Below, one piece after another: positions 42,030 through 50,566 of a stretch of 62,826 nucleotides of DNA. A program made the translations under genes and the position numbers. Where the stretch lies: assembly GCF_001552635.1 (NCBI RefSeq), contig NZ_BCRO01000078.1, forward strand, positions 1 to 62,826, read 5' to 3'. Within the stretch, counting starts at the first letter, position 1. Every line of letters starts with the position of its first letter. This stretch comes from Actinomadura hibisca NBRC 15177 (GTDB lineage Bacteria; Actinomycetota; Actinomycetes; Streptosporangiales; Streptosporangiaceae). The notes beneath the pieces were generated by a model. The model was given only the letters and a program-made list of their open reading frames with translations. It had not been told where the DNA came from and did not search any database.

Positions 42030-42965
42030 TCACCCGGCGGGCTCCGGCGGCGGCCTGCGGTCGCCGAGCGTGGCTCCCGCACAGGCCGCCATCACGCAGC
42101 CGACCGCCACCCACTGGCGGCCCGACAACACCTCGTCCAGCAGCAGCACCCCGATCAGCGCGGCCACGGCGGGCTCCAGGCTCATCAGGATGCCGAACAC
42201 CCGCGCGGGCATCCGGCGCAGCGCCTCCATCTCCAGCGAGTACGGGATCACCGACGACAACACGCCGACGCCCAGCCCGATCAGCAGCAGCTCGGGCGAC
42301 AGCAGCGCGGTACCACCGGCGGCCACGCCGACGGGCAACATCAGCGCGAACGCCAGGATGCTGGCCAGCGCGAGGCCGGTGGACCCCGAGAAACCCTTGC
42401 CGGTGGCGGCGGTCAGCACGATGTAGGCGGCCCAGCAGACCCCGGCGAGCAGCGCGAACGCCACGCCGACCAGGTCCAGGTCGCCGCCGCCCTTGGCCAG
42501 CATCAGCACCCCGGCCGCCGCCAGCACCACCCACACCAGGTCGCGCGGGCGGCGCGAGCCGAGCACCGACACCGTCAGCGGGCCCAGGAACTCGATGGTG
42601 ACCGCCACGCCCAGCGGGATGCGGGAGAACGACTGGTAGATCGAGAAGTTCATCGTCGCCAGGGCCAGCCCGAGCCCGGCGGCCACGGCCAGCTCGCGCC
42701 GCGAGTGGTCGCGCAGCACCGTGCGCAGCGCCTTGCGCGCCACGATGCCCAGCACGACCGCCGAGGCCAGCAGCCGCAGCAGCACCACCGCGCTGGGCGG
42801 CAGCCGGTCGAACAAATGCTTGGCCAGCCCCGCGCCGAACTGCACCGACAGGATGCCCAGCAGCACCAGCGCGGGCGGCGGCACCGAGCCCAGCGACCAC
42901 GACGCCGGACGGCGCGGCAACCGCCCCGCGCCGCCCAGCGGCTCGGGGGCCTCAGCCAGTGCCAT
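42030..42965 (-). CDS. EamA/DMT-family exporter (RhtA-like)
   Basis: The 311-aa protein has ten predicted helices in two EamA halves. Blocks SVQFGAGLAKHLFDRLPP, PLGVAVTIEFLGPL and YSLEMEALRRMPARVFGILMSLEPAVAAL resemble RhtA, an exporter of threonine and homoserine. It probably exports an amino acid or related metabolite. The stop of the ABC-2 permease (42969) lies three bases upstream, so it is likely co-transcribed with the exporter genes. The substrate is inferred only from similarity. Confidence 0.88.
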   Translation of the reverse strand: MALAEAPEPLGGAGRLPRRPASWSLGSVPPPALVLLGILSVQFGAGLAKHLFDRLPPSAVVLLRLLASAVVLGIVARKALRTVLRDHSRRELAVAAGLGLALATMNFSIYQSFSRIPLGVAVTIEFLGPLTVSVLGSRRPRDLVWVVLAAAGVLMLAKGGGDLDLVGVAFALLAGVCWAAYIVLTAATGKGFSGSTGLALASILAFALMLPVGVAAGGTALLSPELLLIGLGVGVLSSVIPYSLEMEALRRMPARVFGILMSLEPAVAALIGVLLLDEVLSGRQWVAVGCVMAACAGATLGDRRPPPEPAG

Positions 42966-42968
42966 GCC

Positions 42969-43745
42969 TCACTCCCACCGGAAGAACCGGGCGGCCAGCG
43001 CCAGCCCGGCGACCGCCCACACCGCCAGCACCAGCAGCGGCTTGCCGGGCAGCGCCGCGCCGTGCTGCAACACCTGCCGCAGCCCGTCGGCCAGCGCCGA
43101 GATCGGCAGCAGCTCCAGCGCCGAGCGCACCCCGGCGGGGAACTTCTCCAGCGGGAACACCACGCCGCCGACCGCCAGCAGCAGGACGTAGACGAGGTTG
43201 GCGGCCGCCAGCGTCGCCTCGGCGCGCAGCGTCCCGGCCATCAGCAGCCCGAACCCGCTGAAGGCGGCGGTGCCGAGCAGCAGCAGGGCCAGCACCGACA
43301 GCGGGTCGCCGTGCGCCCGCCAGCCCAGCGCCAGCGCCACCGCGAAGATCACCACGGCCTGGATCGCCTCGACCAGCAGCACCGTGAGGGTCTTGGCGGC
43401 GATGAGTCCGGCGCGCGGCAGCGGGGTCGCGCCCAGCCGCTTCAGGACGCCGTAGCGGCGCTCGAAGCCGGTGCCGATCGCCTGGCCGGTGAACGCGGTC
43501 GACATCACCGCCAGCGCGAGCACGCCCGGCGTGAGGAAGTCCACCCGGCGGCCCGGCCCGAGGTCCAGCAGCGAGGTCGCGCTGAACAGGGTGAGCAGCA
43601 CCACCGGGATGATCAGCGTGAGCAGGAGCTGCTCGCCGTTGCGCAACATGCCCGACAGCTCGTACCGGGTCTGCGCGGCGATCATGCGGGGCAACGACGC
43701 CGCGCCGGGCGCGGGCGTCAGGTCCAGGGAGGCCGGGGCGGTCAC
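42969..43745 (-). CDS. ABC-2 type transporter permease
   Basis: The 258-aa permease has six hydrophobic segments and the ABC-2 block TGFERRYGVLKRLGATPLPRAGLI. The start is a GTG overlapping the ATPase stop (GTGA), so the pair is coupled. In Streptomyces a similar ATPase-permease pair lies near ctaA and the suf operon, which supports retained synteny. The cargo is unknown. Confidence 0.88.
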   Translation of the reverse strand: MTAPASLDLTPAPGAASLPRMIAAQTRYELSGMLRNGEQLLLTLIIPVVLLTLFSATSLLDLGPGRRVDFLTPGVLALAVMSTAFTGQAIGTGFERRYGVLKRLGATPLPRAGLIAAKTLTVLLVEAIQAVVIFAVALALGWRAHGDPLSVLALLLLGTAAFSGFGLLMAGTLRAEATLAAANLVYVLLLAVGGVVFPLEKFPAGVRSALELLPISALADGLRQVLQHGAALPGKPLLVLAVWAVAGLALAARFFRWE

Positions 43746-44668
43746 GCGCGCAGCTCCCGTCCGGTGAGTTCCAAGAAGACGTCCTCCAGGGTGCGGCGCT
43801 CGATCCGCAGGTCCTCGGCCAGCACGCCGTGCGAGGCGCACCAGGCGGTCACGGTGGCCAGCAGCTCGGGCCGCACGTCGCCCTCCACCAGGTAGTGCCC
43901 GGCCGGGGACTCCTTGGCGGCGCTCCCGGCGGGCAGCGCCGCCAGCAGCTCGTCCAGGCCGAGGCCGGGCCGGGCGCGGAAACGCAGCTGGCGTTCCGCG
44001 CCGGTCAGGTCGGCGGGGGCGCCCTCGGCCACCACCCGGCCGTGGTCGACGATCACGACGTGGTCGGCGAGCTTCTCGGCCTCCTCCATGTAGTGCGTGG
44101 TGAGCACCACCGACACCCCGGCGGCGCGCAGGTCCCCGACCAGCTCCCAGGCGGAGTGCCGGGCCTGCGGGTCCAGGCCGGTGGTCGGCTCGTCCAGGAA
44201 CACCAGCTCGGGGCGGCCCACCAGCGCCACCGCCAGCGACAGCCGCTGCTGCTGGCCGCCCGACAGGCGGCGGAACGGGGTGCGGGCGTGCTCGGTGAGG
44301 CCGAGCCGCTCCAGCAGCGCCCCGGGGTCCAGCGGCGCGGTGTGGAAGGACGCCACCAGCTTCAGGAACTCCCCGGCCCTGGCGGTGCCGGGCACGCCGC
44401 CGGACTGCGGCATCACGCCCACGCGCGGCTTGAGGGCGCGCGCGTCGGCGACCGGGTCCAGCCCGAGCACCCGGACGGTCCCGGCGTCGGCGCGGCGGAA
44501 GCCCTCGCAGATCTCGATGGTGGTGGTCTTGCCCGCCCCGTTGGGGCCCAGCAGCGCCGTCACCGCGCCGCGCTCGGCGCGCAGCGACAACCCGTCCACG
44601 GCGGTCGCCGCGCCGTACCGCTTGACCAGGTCGTCCAGCGCCAGCGCGCCGTCTCCGGGGGGTGCCAT
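43742..44668 (-). CDS. ABC transporter ATP-binding protein
   Basis: The 308-aa ATPase has Walker A GPNGAGKTT, signature LSGGQQQRLSLAVALVG, Walker B LVFLDEPTTGLD and the H-loop LTTHYMEEAEKLAD. A C-terminal domain of about 80 residues follows. It energises the ABC-2 permease encoded next. The ATG at 44668 is chosen because homology starts directly after it; a long open frame upstream is only GC bias. It diverges from the F1-gamma-like gene. Confidence 0.93.
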   Translation of the reverse strand: MAPPGDGALALDDLVKRYGAATAVDGLSLRAERGAVTALLGPNGAGKTTTIEICEGFRRADAGTVRVLGLDPVADARALKPRVGVMPQSGGVPGTARAGEFLKLVASFHTAPLDPGALLERLGLTEHARTPFRRLSGGQQQRLSLAVALVGRPELVFLDEPTTGLDPQARHSAWELVGDLRAAGVSVVLTTHYMEEAEKLADHVVIVDHGRVVAEGAPADLTGAERQLRFRARPGLGLDELLAALPAGSAAKESPAGHYLVEGDVRPELLATVTAWCASHGVLAEDLRIERRTLEDVFLELTGRELRA

Positions 44669-44824
44669 GCCGTCGAGTTTAGGACCGGCCGTCACCAGGT
44701 CGGCGCGCGGTGTCCCCGTCCCGGGAACGGTCCGGAGTGATCGCGCGGTAAAACCTCGGCCATGCGCCCGCCGCCGCTCACCGGCGGTGACGGCGCGGTG
44801 ACGCGGCCGTGGCAGCGTGGGATC

Positions 44825-45736
44825 ATGCCTGCCCAACTGCGCGCGCTGCGCTCGCGCATCCGCTCGGTGAAGTCCACCGCCAAGATCACCCGCGCCCAGG
44901 AGCTGATCGCCGCCGCCCGCATCTCCGGCGCCCAGCAGCGGCTGGCGGCGGCCACGCCCTACGCCGCCCAGGTCACCCGGGCGGTGACGGCGCTGATGAC
45001 CCACCACGTCCGGCTCGACCACGCGCTGCTGAACGAGCGGCCCGACGCCTCCCGGGTGGCGGTGCTGCTGATCACCAGCGACCGGGGCTTCTGCGGCGCG
45101 TTCAACCAGAACGTGCTGCGGCAGGGCGAGCACCTGGCCGCCAGGCTGCGGGACGAGGGCAGCGAGCCGGTGTTCTACCTGACCGGGCAGAAGGCCGTCG
45201 ACAGGTTCCGGTTCCGGGGCGTGACACCGGCCGGGCAGTGGAGCGGCTTCTCGGGGCGGCCCGTCTACAACCAGGCCGAGGAGATCGGCCGCACGCTGCG
45301 CGAGGCGTTCGACACCCCCACCGCCGAGGGCGGCGTCGGCGGCGTGCACGTCGTCTACACCGAGTTCGAGTCGATGCTGACCCAGCGGCTGGTGGTGCGC
45401 CGCGTCCTGCCGCTGGAGGTCGTGGACGCCGAGCCCGGCGAGGGCGACGGGTGGGTGCCCCCGGCCTTCGACTTCGAGCCGACCCCGGACGTCGTGCTGG
45501 ACGGCCTGCTGCGGCAGTACGTCAACGGGCGCATCTGGCACATGCTGCTGGAGTCGGCCGCCGCCGAGCACGCCGCCCGCCGCGCCGCGATGATGGCCGC
45601 CACCGACAACGCCAACGCGCTGGTGGACCGGCTCACCCGCGAGGCCAACGAGGCGCGCCAGGAGGAGATCACGATGGAGCTGAGCGAGATCGTGGGCAGC
45701 GCCAACGCGCTGAGCGAGGGCGACGGCGAGCGCTGA
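44825..45736 (+). CDS. atpG: orphan F1 ATP synthase gamma subunit homologue
   Basis: The 303-aa protein spans the whole F1 gamma family: the N-terminal helix RIRSVKSTAKITRAQELIAAARI, the Rossmann-like middle (LLITSDRGFCGAFNQNVLR) and the C-terminal helix AARRAAMMAATDNANALVDRLTREANEARQ with EITMELSEIVGSANAL. Usual gamma subunits have RAMEL where this has RAQEL. No other ATP synthase gene is nearby, so it is a paralogue outside an atp operon. Whether it replaces AtpG in the rotor or acts elsewhere is unknown. GTGGGA precedes the ATG. Confidence 0.85.
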   Translation: MPAQLRALRSRIRSVKSTAKITRAQELIAAARISGAQQRLAAATPYAAQVTRAVTALMTHHVRLDHALLNERPDASRVAVLLITSDRGFCGAFNQNVLRQGEHLAARLRDEGSEPVFYLTGQKAVDRFRFRGVTPAGQWSGFSGRPVYNQAEEIGRTLREAFDTPTAEGGVGGVHVVYTEFESMLTQRLVVRRVLPLEVVDAEPGEGDGWVPPAFDFEPTPDVVLDGLLRQYVNGRIWHMLLESAAAEHAARRAAMMAATDNANALVDRLTREANEARQEEITMELSEIVGSANALSEGDGER

Positions 45737-45791
45737 GCGGGGCCGTGCCGCCGATCGCCGCCGGAGACCGGGTAATGCTTCGGTCAAGAAC

Positions 45792-45820
45792 TTGGACATT
45801 AAACACCAAATAGGTTAAAA
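45792..45820 (+). promoter_or_regulatory. candidate sigma-70-like promoter of the DUF3040 gene
   Basis: TTGGAC (45792-45797) and TTAAAA (45815-45820) are separated by 17 bp in a strikingly AT-rich patch, about 40 bp ahead of the DUF3040 start. Confidence 0.5.
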
Positions 45821-45860
45821 CCGTCTGATCAGCCCGCGAGGACCGAGCGAGGGGGACGGG

Positions 45861-46166
45861 ATGAGCCTGTCGGTGGCCGAGAGCCGGATGCTGGAAGAGA
45901 TCGCGCGGCGCACCGCCGCCGACGACCCCGACTACGCGCGGCGGCTGGACACCTTCGGCGGCTACGAGGCCAGCGCCCTCGGCCTCCCGACGCGGTGGAC
46001 CCTGCTGCCCCTCGTCCTCGTCGGCGCGCTGCTGGTGCTGGGCTTCGTGGCGGCGTCCCTCGCGACCGCGCGGAACGCCGACGCGCCGTCCGGCCGACTG
46101 ATCACCGGCTCGGCGACCGCCCCGGACACCGGACACGGCGCCGGGCAGGCGCGGCCGAACCCCTGA
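45861..46166 (+). CDS. DUF3040-like small membrane protein
   Basis: The 101-aa protein begins with the DUF3040 pattern SLSVAESRMLEEIARRTAADDPDYARRL, an acidic helix, then one or two membrane helices (WTLLPLVLVGALLVLGFVAASLA) and a Pro/Gly-rich outer tail. Function of the family is unknown. The ATG follows a GAGGGGGACGGG ribosome site. It has a candidate promoter upstream and a strong terminator downstream, so it is probably monocistronic. Confidence 0.8.
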   Translation: MSLSVAESRMLEEIARRTAADDPDYARRLDTFGGYEASALGLPTRWTLLPLVLVGALLVLGFVAASLATARNADAPSGRLITGSATAPDTGHGAGQARPNP

Positions 46167-46561
46167 CGCGCCTCCCGGCGCGCCACCGCGCCGGACCGCG
46201 CGCACGAAAGGCGGCGGACCCCAACGGGTCCGCCGCCTTCCGCGTTCCCGCCATGTTTCCGCGATCCGCCCCGAGCGCCATTTCCCGGCCCGTGCTGATC
46301 ATCCGGGCCTTTCCCTGCTCCTGGCGAATCGTTTCGACAGAGGCCGGGAAATCCGTTCCGCGCCCCGCCCAATTCATCAGATGATCAAGGACGGGCAATG
46401 TGTGGAAAAAGGCGAGAACGCCGTGTCGATCTTTCGCAAAACGGCGGAGCCGCGTCACAGCGGCCCGAGTTTCACCAGGTAGACCCCGGGTAATTCCCTG
46501 CGTGTCACTCGCTTGTCGGCGGTGGCCCAGGGGGCTTTTAACTTCTGTCGGGGGGACAAGA
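46167..46561. other. 395-bp intergenic region ahead of the arginine antiporter gene
   Basis: The left part holds the terminator at 46208-46239. The rest is less GC-rich than its surroundings and contains a small palindrome TCATCAGATGA (46374-46384). A G-rich ribosome site precedes the start at 46562. I see no gene and no clear ArgR or FNR-type box. Confidence 0.55.
46208..46239 (+). terminator. strong intrinsic terminator after the DUF3040 gene
   Basis: AAGGCGGCGGACCC and GGGTCCGCCGCCTT make a perfect 14-bp stem with a CAAC loop, 42 nt past the stop codon. The symmetric A/T ends make it usable in both directions. Confidence 0.85.
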
Positions 46562-48112
46562 ATGGGAGAGCCGAAATCAACGGCCTGGGAAGCCGGTGAG
46601 CTGACCAGAGCCGGAGCGGAACACCCGCACAGCATAGAGAGCGACACCGATTCGGGTGGCAAACTCGGGCTGCCCCAGGCGACCGCCCTGGTTATCGGCA
46701 ACGTCGTCGGCACGGGCATCTTCCTGCTGCCGGCCTCGCTCGCCGCCATCGGCACCATCAGCTTCGCCATCATGGCCGCGACCACCGTCGGCGCCATCGC
46801 CCTGGCCATCGTGTTCGGCAAGCTGGGCGCGCGCATCCCGGCGAGCGGCGGGCCCTACGCCTACGCCCGCGACGCGTTCGGCGAGTTCGCCGGTTTCTGG
46901 ACCTCGTGGTCGTTCTGGCTGACGGCCTGGGGCGGCAACGCGGGCATCGCGGTCGCCTGGGTGGGCTACGTCAACTACTTCCTGCACTGGGACAGCACCG
47001 CCGGCAAGATCGTCATCGGGCTGGTCGGGCTCTGGCTGCCGGCGCTGATCAACCTGACCGGCGTCAAGAACATCGGCCTGTTCCAGCTGGTCACCACCGT
47101 GCTGAAGTTCGTGCCGCTGATCTTCGTGGCGATCGTCGGCCTGTTCTTCATGAACACCGACAACTTCGGCCCCTTCAACGCCGGCGGCGAGTCCACCTGG
47201 AGCGCGGCGTGGCTGGCGGCCGGGCTGATCCTGTTCATCTTCTCCGGCATGGAGAGCGTGACGATCGTCGCCGAGCGCATCCGCGACCCCGAGCGCAACG
47301 TCGGCAAGGCCAGCATCTACGGCGTGCTGGCGTGCAGCCTGCTGTACCTGCTGGCCACCGTCGCCATCTTCGGGACCGTGCCGCACGACGCGCTGATGAA
47401 CTCCAGCGCCCCGTTCGCCGACTCGATCAACAACATGTTCGGCGGCAGCATCTGGGGCGGCGTGATGGCGGCCTGCGCGATCGTGTCCGGCATCGGCGCG
47501 CTGAACGGCTGGACCATGCTGGTCGCCGAGATGCCGATGGCCGCCGCCCGCGACGGCATGTTCCCCGCCGGCTTCGCGAAGCTGACCAGCCGGGGCGCCC
47601 CGGTCGTCGGCATCATCGTCGGCACGCTGCTCAGCTCGCTGATGTTGCTGTTCGCCTACGCCTCGGAGAACGCGTTCAACACGATCCTGCTGTTCGCCTC
47701 CTTCACCACCGCGATCCCCTACTTCTTCTCGGCCGCCGCCCAGATCTTCTGGCTGGTCACCGGGGGACGCCAGGTCAACAAGGGGCGGGTGGCCAAGGAC
47801 ATGTTCATGGCCGTGCTGGCGCTGCTGTTCTCCTTCGCCATCGTGTACGGCTCGGGCGAGCAGGCGGTCATGCTCGGCATGCTCGCGATGCTGATCGGCG
47901 TCCCGGTCTACATCTGGACCAAGGCCAAGCGCGGCGAGTACGGCCCCAAGGAGATCACCGCCCGGAAGGTCCCGGTCGAGCCCGGCGGGCCCGGCCACGG
48001 CGGCCTCGGCCACGGCGGGACCGGCCCCACCGGAACCGGACCCACGGGAACCGGTCCCACCGGATACGGGCCCGGCACGACCGGACCCACCGGGACCGGC
48101 CCCACCGGCTGA
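46562..48112 (+). CDS. APC-family basic amino acid antiporter (ArcD role)
   Basis: The 516-aa protein has about 12 helices. GNVVGTGIFLLPASLA lies in helix 1, GGPYAYARDAFGEFAGFWTSWSFW in helices 2-3, and FIFSGMESVTIVAERIRDPERNVGKA in helix 6. It matches basic amino acid/polyamine antiporters. Beside arcA-arcB-arcC, arginine/ornithine exchange is the likely role. The last ~30 residues are a Gly-Thr-Gly-Pro-Thr repeat, unusual for this family and probably cytoplasmic. The ATG at 46562 follows a GGGGGGAC site. A near-paralogue lies at 54116-55588. Confidence 0.9.
   Translation: MGEPKSTAWEAGELTRAGAEHPHSIESDTDSGGKLGLPQATALVIGNVVGTGIFLLPASLAAIGTISFAIMAATTVGAIALAIVFGKLGARIPASGGPYAYARDAFGEFAGFWTSWSFWLTAWGGNAGIAVAWVGYVNYFLHWDSTAGKIVIGLVGLWLPALINLTGVKNIGLFQLVTTVLKFVPLIFVAIVGLFFMNTDNFGPFNAGGESTWSAAWLAAGLILFIFSGMESVTIVAERIRDPERNVGKASIYGVLACSLLYLLATVAIFGTVPHDALMNSSAPFADSINNMFGGSIWGGVMAACAIVSGIGALNGWTMLVAEMPMAAARDGMFPAGFAKLTSRGAPVVGIIVGTLLSSLMLLFAYASENAFNTILLFASFTTAIPYFFSAAAQIFWLVTGGRQVNKGRVAKDMFMAVLALLFSFAIVYGSGEQAVMLGMLAMLIGVPVYIWTKAKRGEYGPKEITARKVPVEPGGPGHGGLGHGGTGPTGTGPTGTGPTGYGPGTTGPTGTGPTG
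48017..48109 (+). repeat. 15-bp coding repeat (Gly-Thr-Gly-Pro-Thr)
   Basis: The last 31 codons of the antiporter gene are built from roughly six 15-bp units encoding GTGPT-type pentapeptides, with one variant unit (GYGPG). It is a low-complexity, collagen-like tail and a likely site of length variation. Confidence 0.8.
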
Positions 48113-48169
48113 TCCCACCCGCAGGCGGCCCGCGCCGCCATCGCACGACTCTTTTCAGAAACCACTCAT

Positions 48170-48218
48170 CCGGCACGCCGCCCGCAGCGCGACGACACCG
48201 CCGCGGGCGGCGTGCCGG
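48170..48218 (+). other. 16-bp intercistronic hairpin ahead of arcA
   Basis: CCGGCACGCCGCCCGC (48170-48185) pairs perfectly with 48203-48218 around a 17-nt loop, ending about ten bases before the AGGAGG of arcA. It may be an attenuator, an RNase processing site or a 5' mRNA stabiliser separating arcA expression from the transporter. Confidence 0.7.
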
Positions 48219-48239
48219 AGGGCACCAGGAGGTTAGGGA

Positions 48240-49481
48240 ATGACTTTCCACGTCGAGTCCGAGGTCGGCAGGCTGCGTCAGGTGCTGGTGCACAAGCCCG
48301 AGTTGTCGCTCAAGCGCCTCACCCCGTCCAACGCCGCCGACCTGCTGTTCGACGACGTGCTGTGGGTGCAGCGCGCGGGCGAGGAGCACGAGGAGTTCCA
48401 GAAGGTGCTGCGCGGGCGCGACATCAAGGTGCACCTGCTGCTGGACCTGCTGCGCGAGACGATCGAGATCCCCGAGGCCAAGAAGCACATCCTCGACTAC
48501 GTCATCGACCCCAAGTTCTTCGGCCCGCTGTCCACCGACGCGATCCGCAACGGCTTCGACTCGATGGACCTGCGCGAGCTGGGCTCGTTCCTCATCGGCG
48601 GCATCACCAAGCGCGAGCTGCTGGAGCGCATCGCCGAGCCCAAGTCGATCGCGTTCTCGGCCATCGGCATGGACGACTTCATCCTGCCGCCGCTGCCCAA
48701 CCACCTGTTCACCCGCGACACCTCGTGCTGGGTCTACAACGGCGTCTCCATCAACGCGATGAAGATGAAGGCCCGCATGCGCGAGACGGTGAACTACGAG
48801 GCGATCTACAAGTTCCACCCGCTGTTCGCCGACGGCTACGACAGGCCGCAGGACGACGGCTTCCACGTGTGGAACGCGGGCACCGCGATGGCCCCCGCCA
48901 CCATCGAGGGCGGCGACGTGCTGGTCATCGGCAAGGGCTCGGTGCTGGTCGGCATGAGCGAGCGCACCCAGCCGCAGGCGGTGGAGATGCTCGCCAAGGC
49001 CATGTTCGAGCAGGAGTCCTGCAAGAAGATCGTGGCGCTGCGCATGCCGCAGAAGCGCGCGTTCATGCACCTGGACACCGTGATGACGATGGTGGACCAC
49101 GGCCGCTTCACCAAGTACGCGGGCATGGGCATGCTCCCGTCGTTCACCGTCGAGCCGGGCGACAACGACAAGGAGCTGAAGATCAGCGAGCACGCTCCCG
49201 AGGACATGCACAAGGCCATCGCGGGCGCGCTGGACCTGGACGACATCGACGTGCTCACCCCGACCCAGGACGTGTTCGCCGCCGAGCGCGAGCAGTGGGA
49301 CGACGGCTCCAACGTGCTGGCCGTCGAGCCGGGCGTCGTCGTCGCCTACGAGCGCAACACCACCACCAACAACTTCCTGCGCGACAACGGCGTGGAGGTC
49401 ATCACCATCCGCGGCAGCGAGCTCGGCCGCGGCCGGGGCGGGCCCCGCTGCATGAGCTGCCCGCTGGAGCGCGAGGCCTGA
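48240..49481 (+). CDS. arcA: arginine deiminase
   Basis: The 413-aa guanidino-modifying enzyme has FTRDTS, the EGGD motif, HLDTV and the C-terminal RCMSCP, where Cys404 is the catalytic nucleophile by comparison with the Pseudomonas enzyme. It turns arginine into citrulline and ammonia, the first step of the ADI pathway that yields ATP without respiration and neutralises acid. AGGAGG lies just upstream of the ATG. A 16-bp hairpin separates it from the antiporter gene. Confidence 0.97.
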   Translation: MTFHVESEVGRLRQVLVHKPELSLKRLTPSNAADLLFDDVLWVQRAGEEHEEFQKVLRGRDIKVHLLLDLLRETIEIPEAKKHILDYVIDPKFFGPLSTDAIRNGFDSMDLRELGSFLIGGITKRELLERIAEPKSIAFSAIGMDDFILPPLPNHLFTRDTSCWVYNGVSINAMKMKARMRETVNYEAIYKFHPLFADGYDRPQDDGFHVWNAGTAMAPATIEGGDVLVIGKGSVLVGMSERTQPQAVEMLAKAMFEQESCKKIVALRMPQKRAFMHLDTVMTMVDHGRFTKYAGMGMLPSFTVEPGDNDKELKISEHAPEDMHKAIAGALDLDDIDVLTPTQDVFAAEREQWDDGSNVLAVEPGVVVAYERNTTTNNFLRDNGVEVITIRGSELGRGRGGPRCMSCPLEREA

Positions 49482-49537
49482 CCGGGCCTCGAGAACCGGG
49501 CCGCGACCACCCCTAGAACGAGAGAGACGACGAACCG

Positions 49538-50539
49538 ATGGCATTCAACCTGCGCGGGCGCAGCTTCCTCAAGGAGCTGGACTTCACGCCCAAGGAGTTC
49601 ACGTTCCTGGTCGACCTGGCCGCCGAGCTCAAGGCGGCCAAGTACGCCGGCACCGAGGTGCCGCGCATGGTCGGCAAGAACATCGCCCTGATCTTCGAGA
49701 AGACCTCCACCCGCACCCGCTGCGCGTTCGAGGTCGCCGCGCACGACCAGGGCGCGCACGTCACCTACCTCGACCCGAGCGGCTCGCAGATCGGCCACAA
49801 GGAGTCGATGAAGGACACCGCCCGCGTGCTGGGCCGCATGTTCGACGGCATCGAGTACCGCGGCTCGGCGCAGCACCTGGTGGAGGAGCTCGCCGAGTAC
49901 TCCGGCGTGCCGGTGTGGAACGGCCTGACCGACGAGTGGCACCCCACCCAGATGCTGGCCGACATCCTCACCATGCGCGAGCACACCGACAAGCCGCTCA
50001 GCCAGGTGACCTTCGCCTACCTCGGCGACGCCCGCAACAACATGGGCCACTCCTACGTGGTCGCGGGCGCGCTGATGGGCATGGACGTGCGGATCGTCGG
50101 CCCCAAGAGCCTGTGGCCCGACCAGGACGCCGTGGTCAAGCCCGCCCGCGAGATCGCCGCCCGCACCGGCGCGACGATCACCATCACCGACAAGGTGAAC
50201 GAGGGCGTCAAGGGCGCCGACTTCGTGCTCACCGACGTGTGGGTCTCCATGGGCGAGCCGCCGGAGGTCTGGGACGAGCGCATCAAGCTGCTGAAGAAGT
50301 ACCAGGTCAACAGCAAGGTGCTGAAGGCGACCGGCAACCCCGACGTCAAGTTCATGCACTGCCTGCCGGCCTTCCACGACCGGAACACCAAGGTCGGCGA
50401 GCAGATCTTCGAGAAGACCGGCCTGGACGCCCTGGAGGTCACCGACGAGGTCTTCGAGTCCGACGCCTCGATCGTGTTCGACGAGGCCGAGAACCGCATG
50501 CACACGATCAAGGCCGTCATGGTCGCGACGCTGGCCTGA
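49538..50539 (+). CDS. arcB: ornithine carbamoyltransferase (catabolic, ADI pathway)
   Basis: The 333-aa enzyme has the carbamoyl-phosphate motif STRTR (57-61), HPTQ, DVWVSMGE for ornithine binding, and HCLPA. It phosphorolyses citrulline to ornithine and carbamoyl phosphate. The position between arcA and arcC, and close similarity to ArcB-type enzymes in its N-terminus (NLRGRSFLKELDFT), support the catabolic role rather than arginine synthesis. It begins 56 bp after arcA. Confidence 0.96.
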   Translation: MAFNLRGRSFLKELDFTPKEFTFLVDLAAELKAAKYAGTEVPRMVGKNIALIFEKTSTRTRCAFEVAAHDQGAHVTYLDPSGSQIGHKESMKDTARVLGRMFDGIEYRGSAQHLVEELAEYSGVPVWNGLTDEWHPTQMLADILTMREHTDKPLSQVTFAYLGDARNNMGHSYVVAGALMGMDVRIVGPKSLWPDQDAVVKPAREIAARTGATITITDKVNEGVKGADFVLTDVWVSMGEPPEVWDERIKLLKKYQVNSKVLKATGNPDVKFMHCLPAFHDRNTKVGEQIFEKTGLDALEVTDEVFESDASIVFDEAENRMHTIKAVMVATLA

Positions 50540-50566
50540 CCGATGGCGGCGGGAGGAGAGCAGAGG

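Noticed and set aside
46374..46384. TCATCAGATGA as an operator for the arc operon
   Set aside because: An 11-bp palindrome with 5-bp arms is expected by chance at this scale and matches no ArgR, Crp or ArcR consensus that I know.
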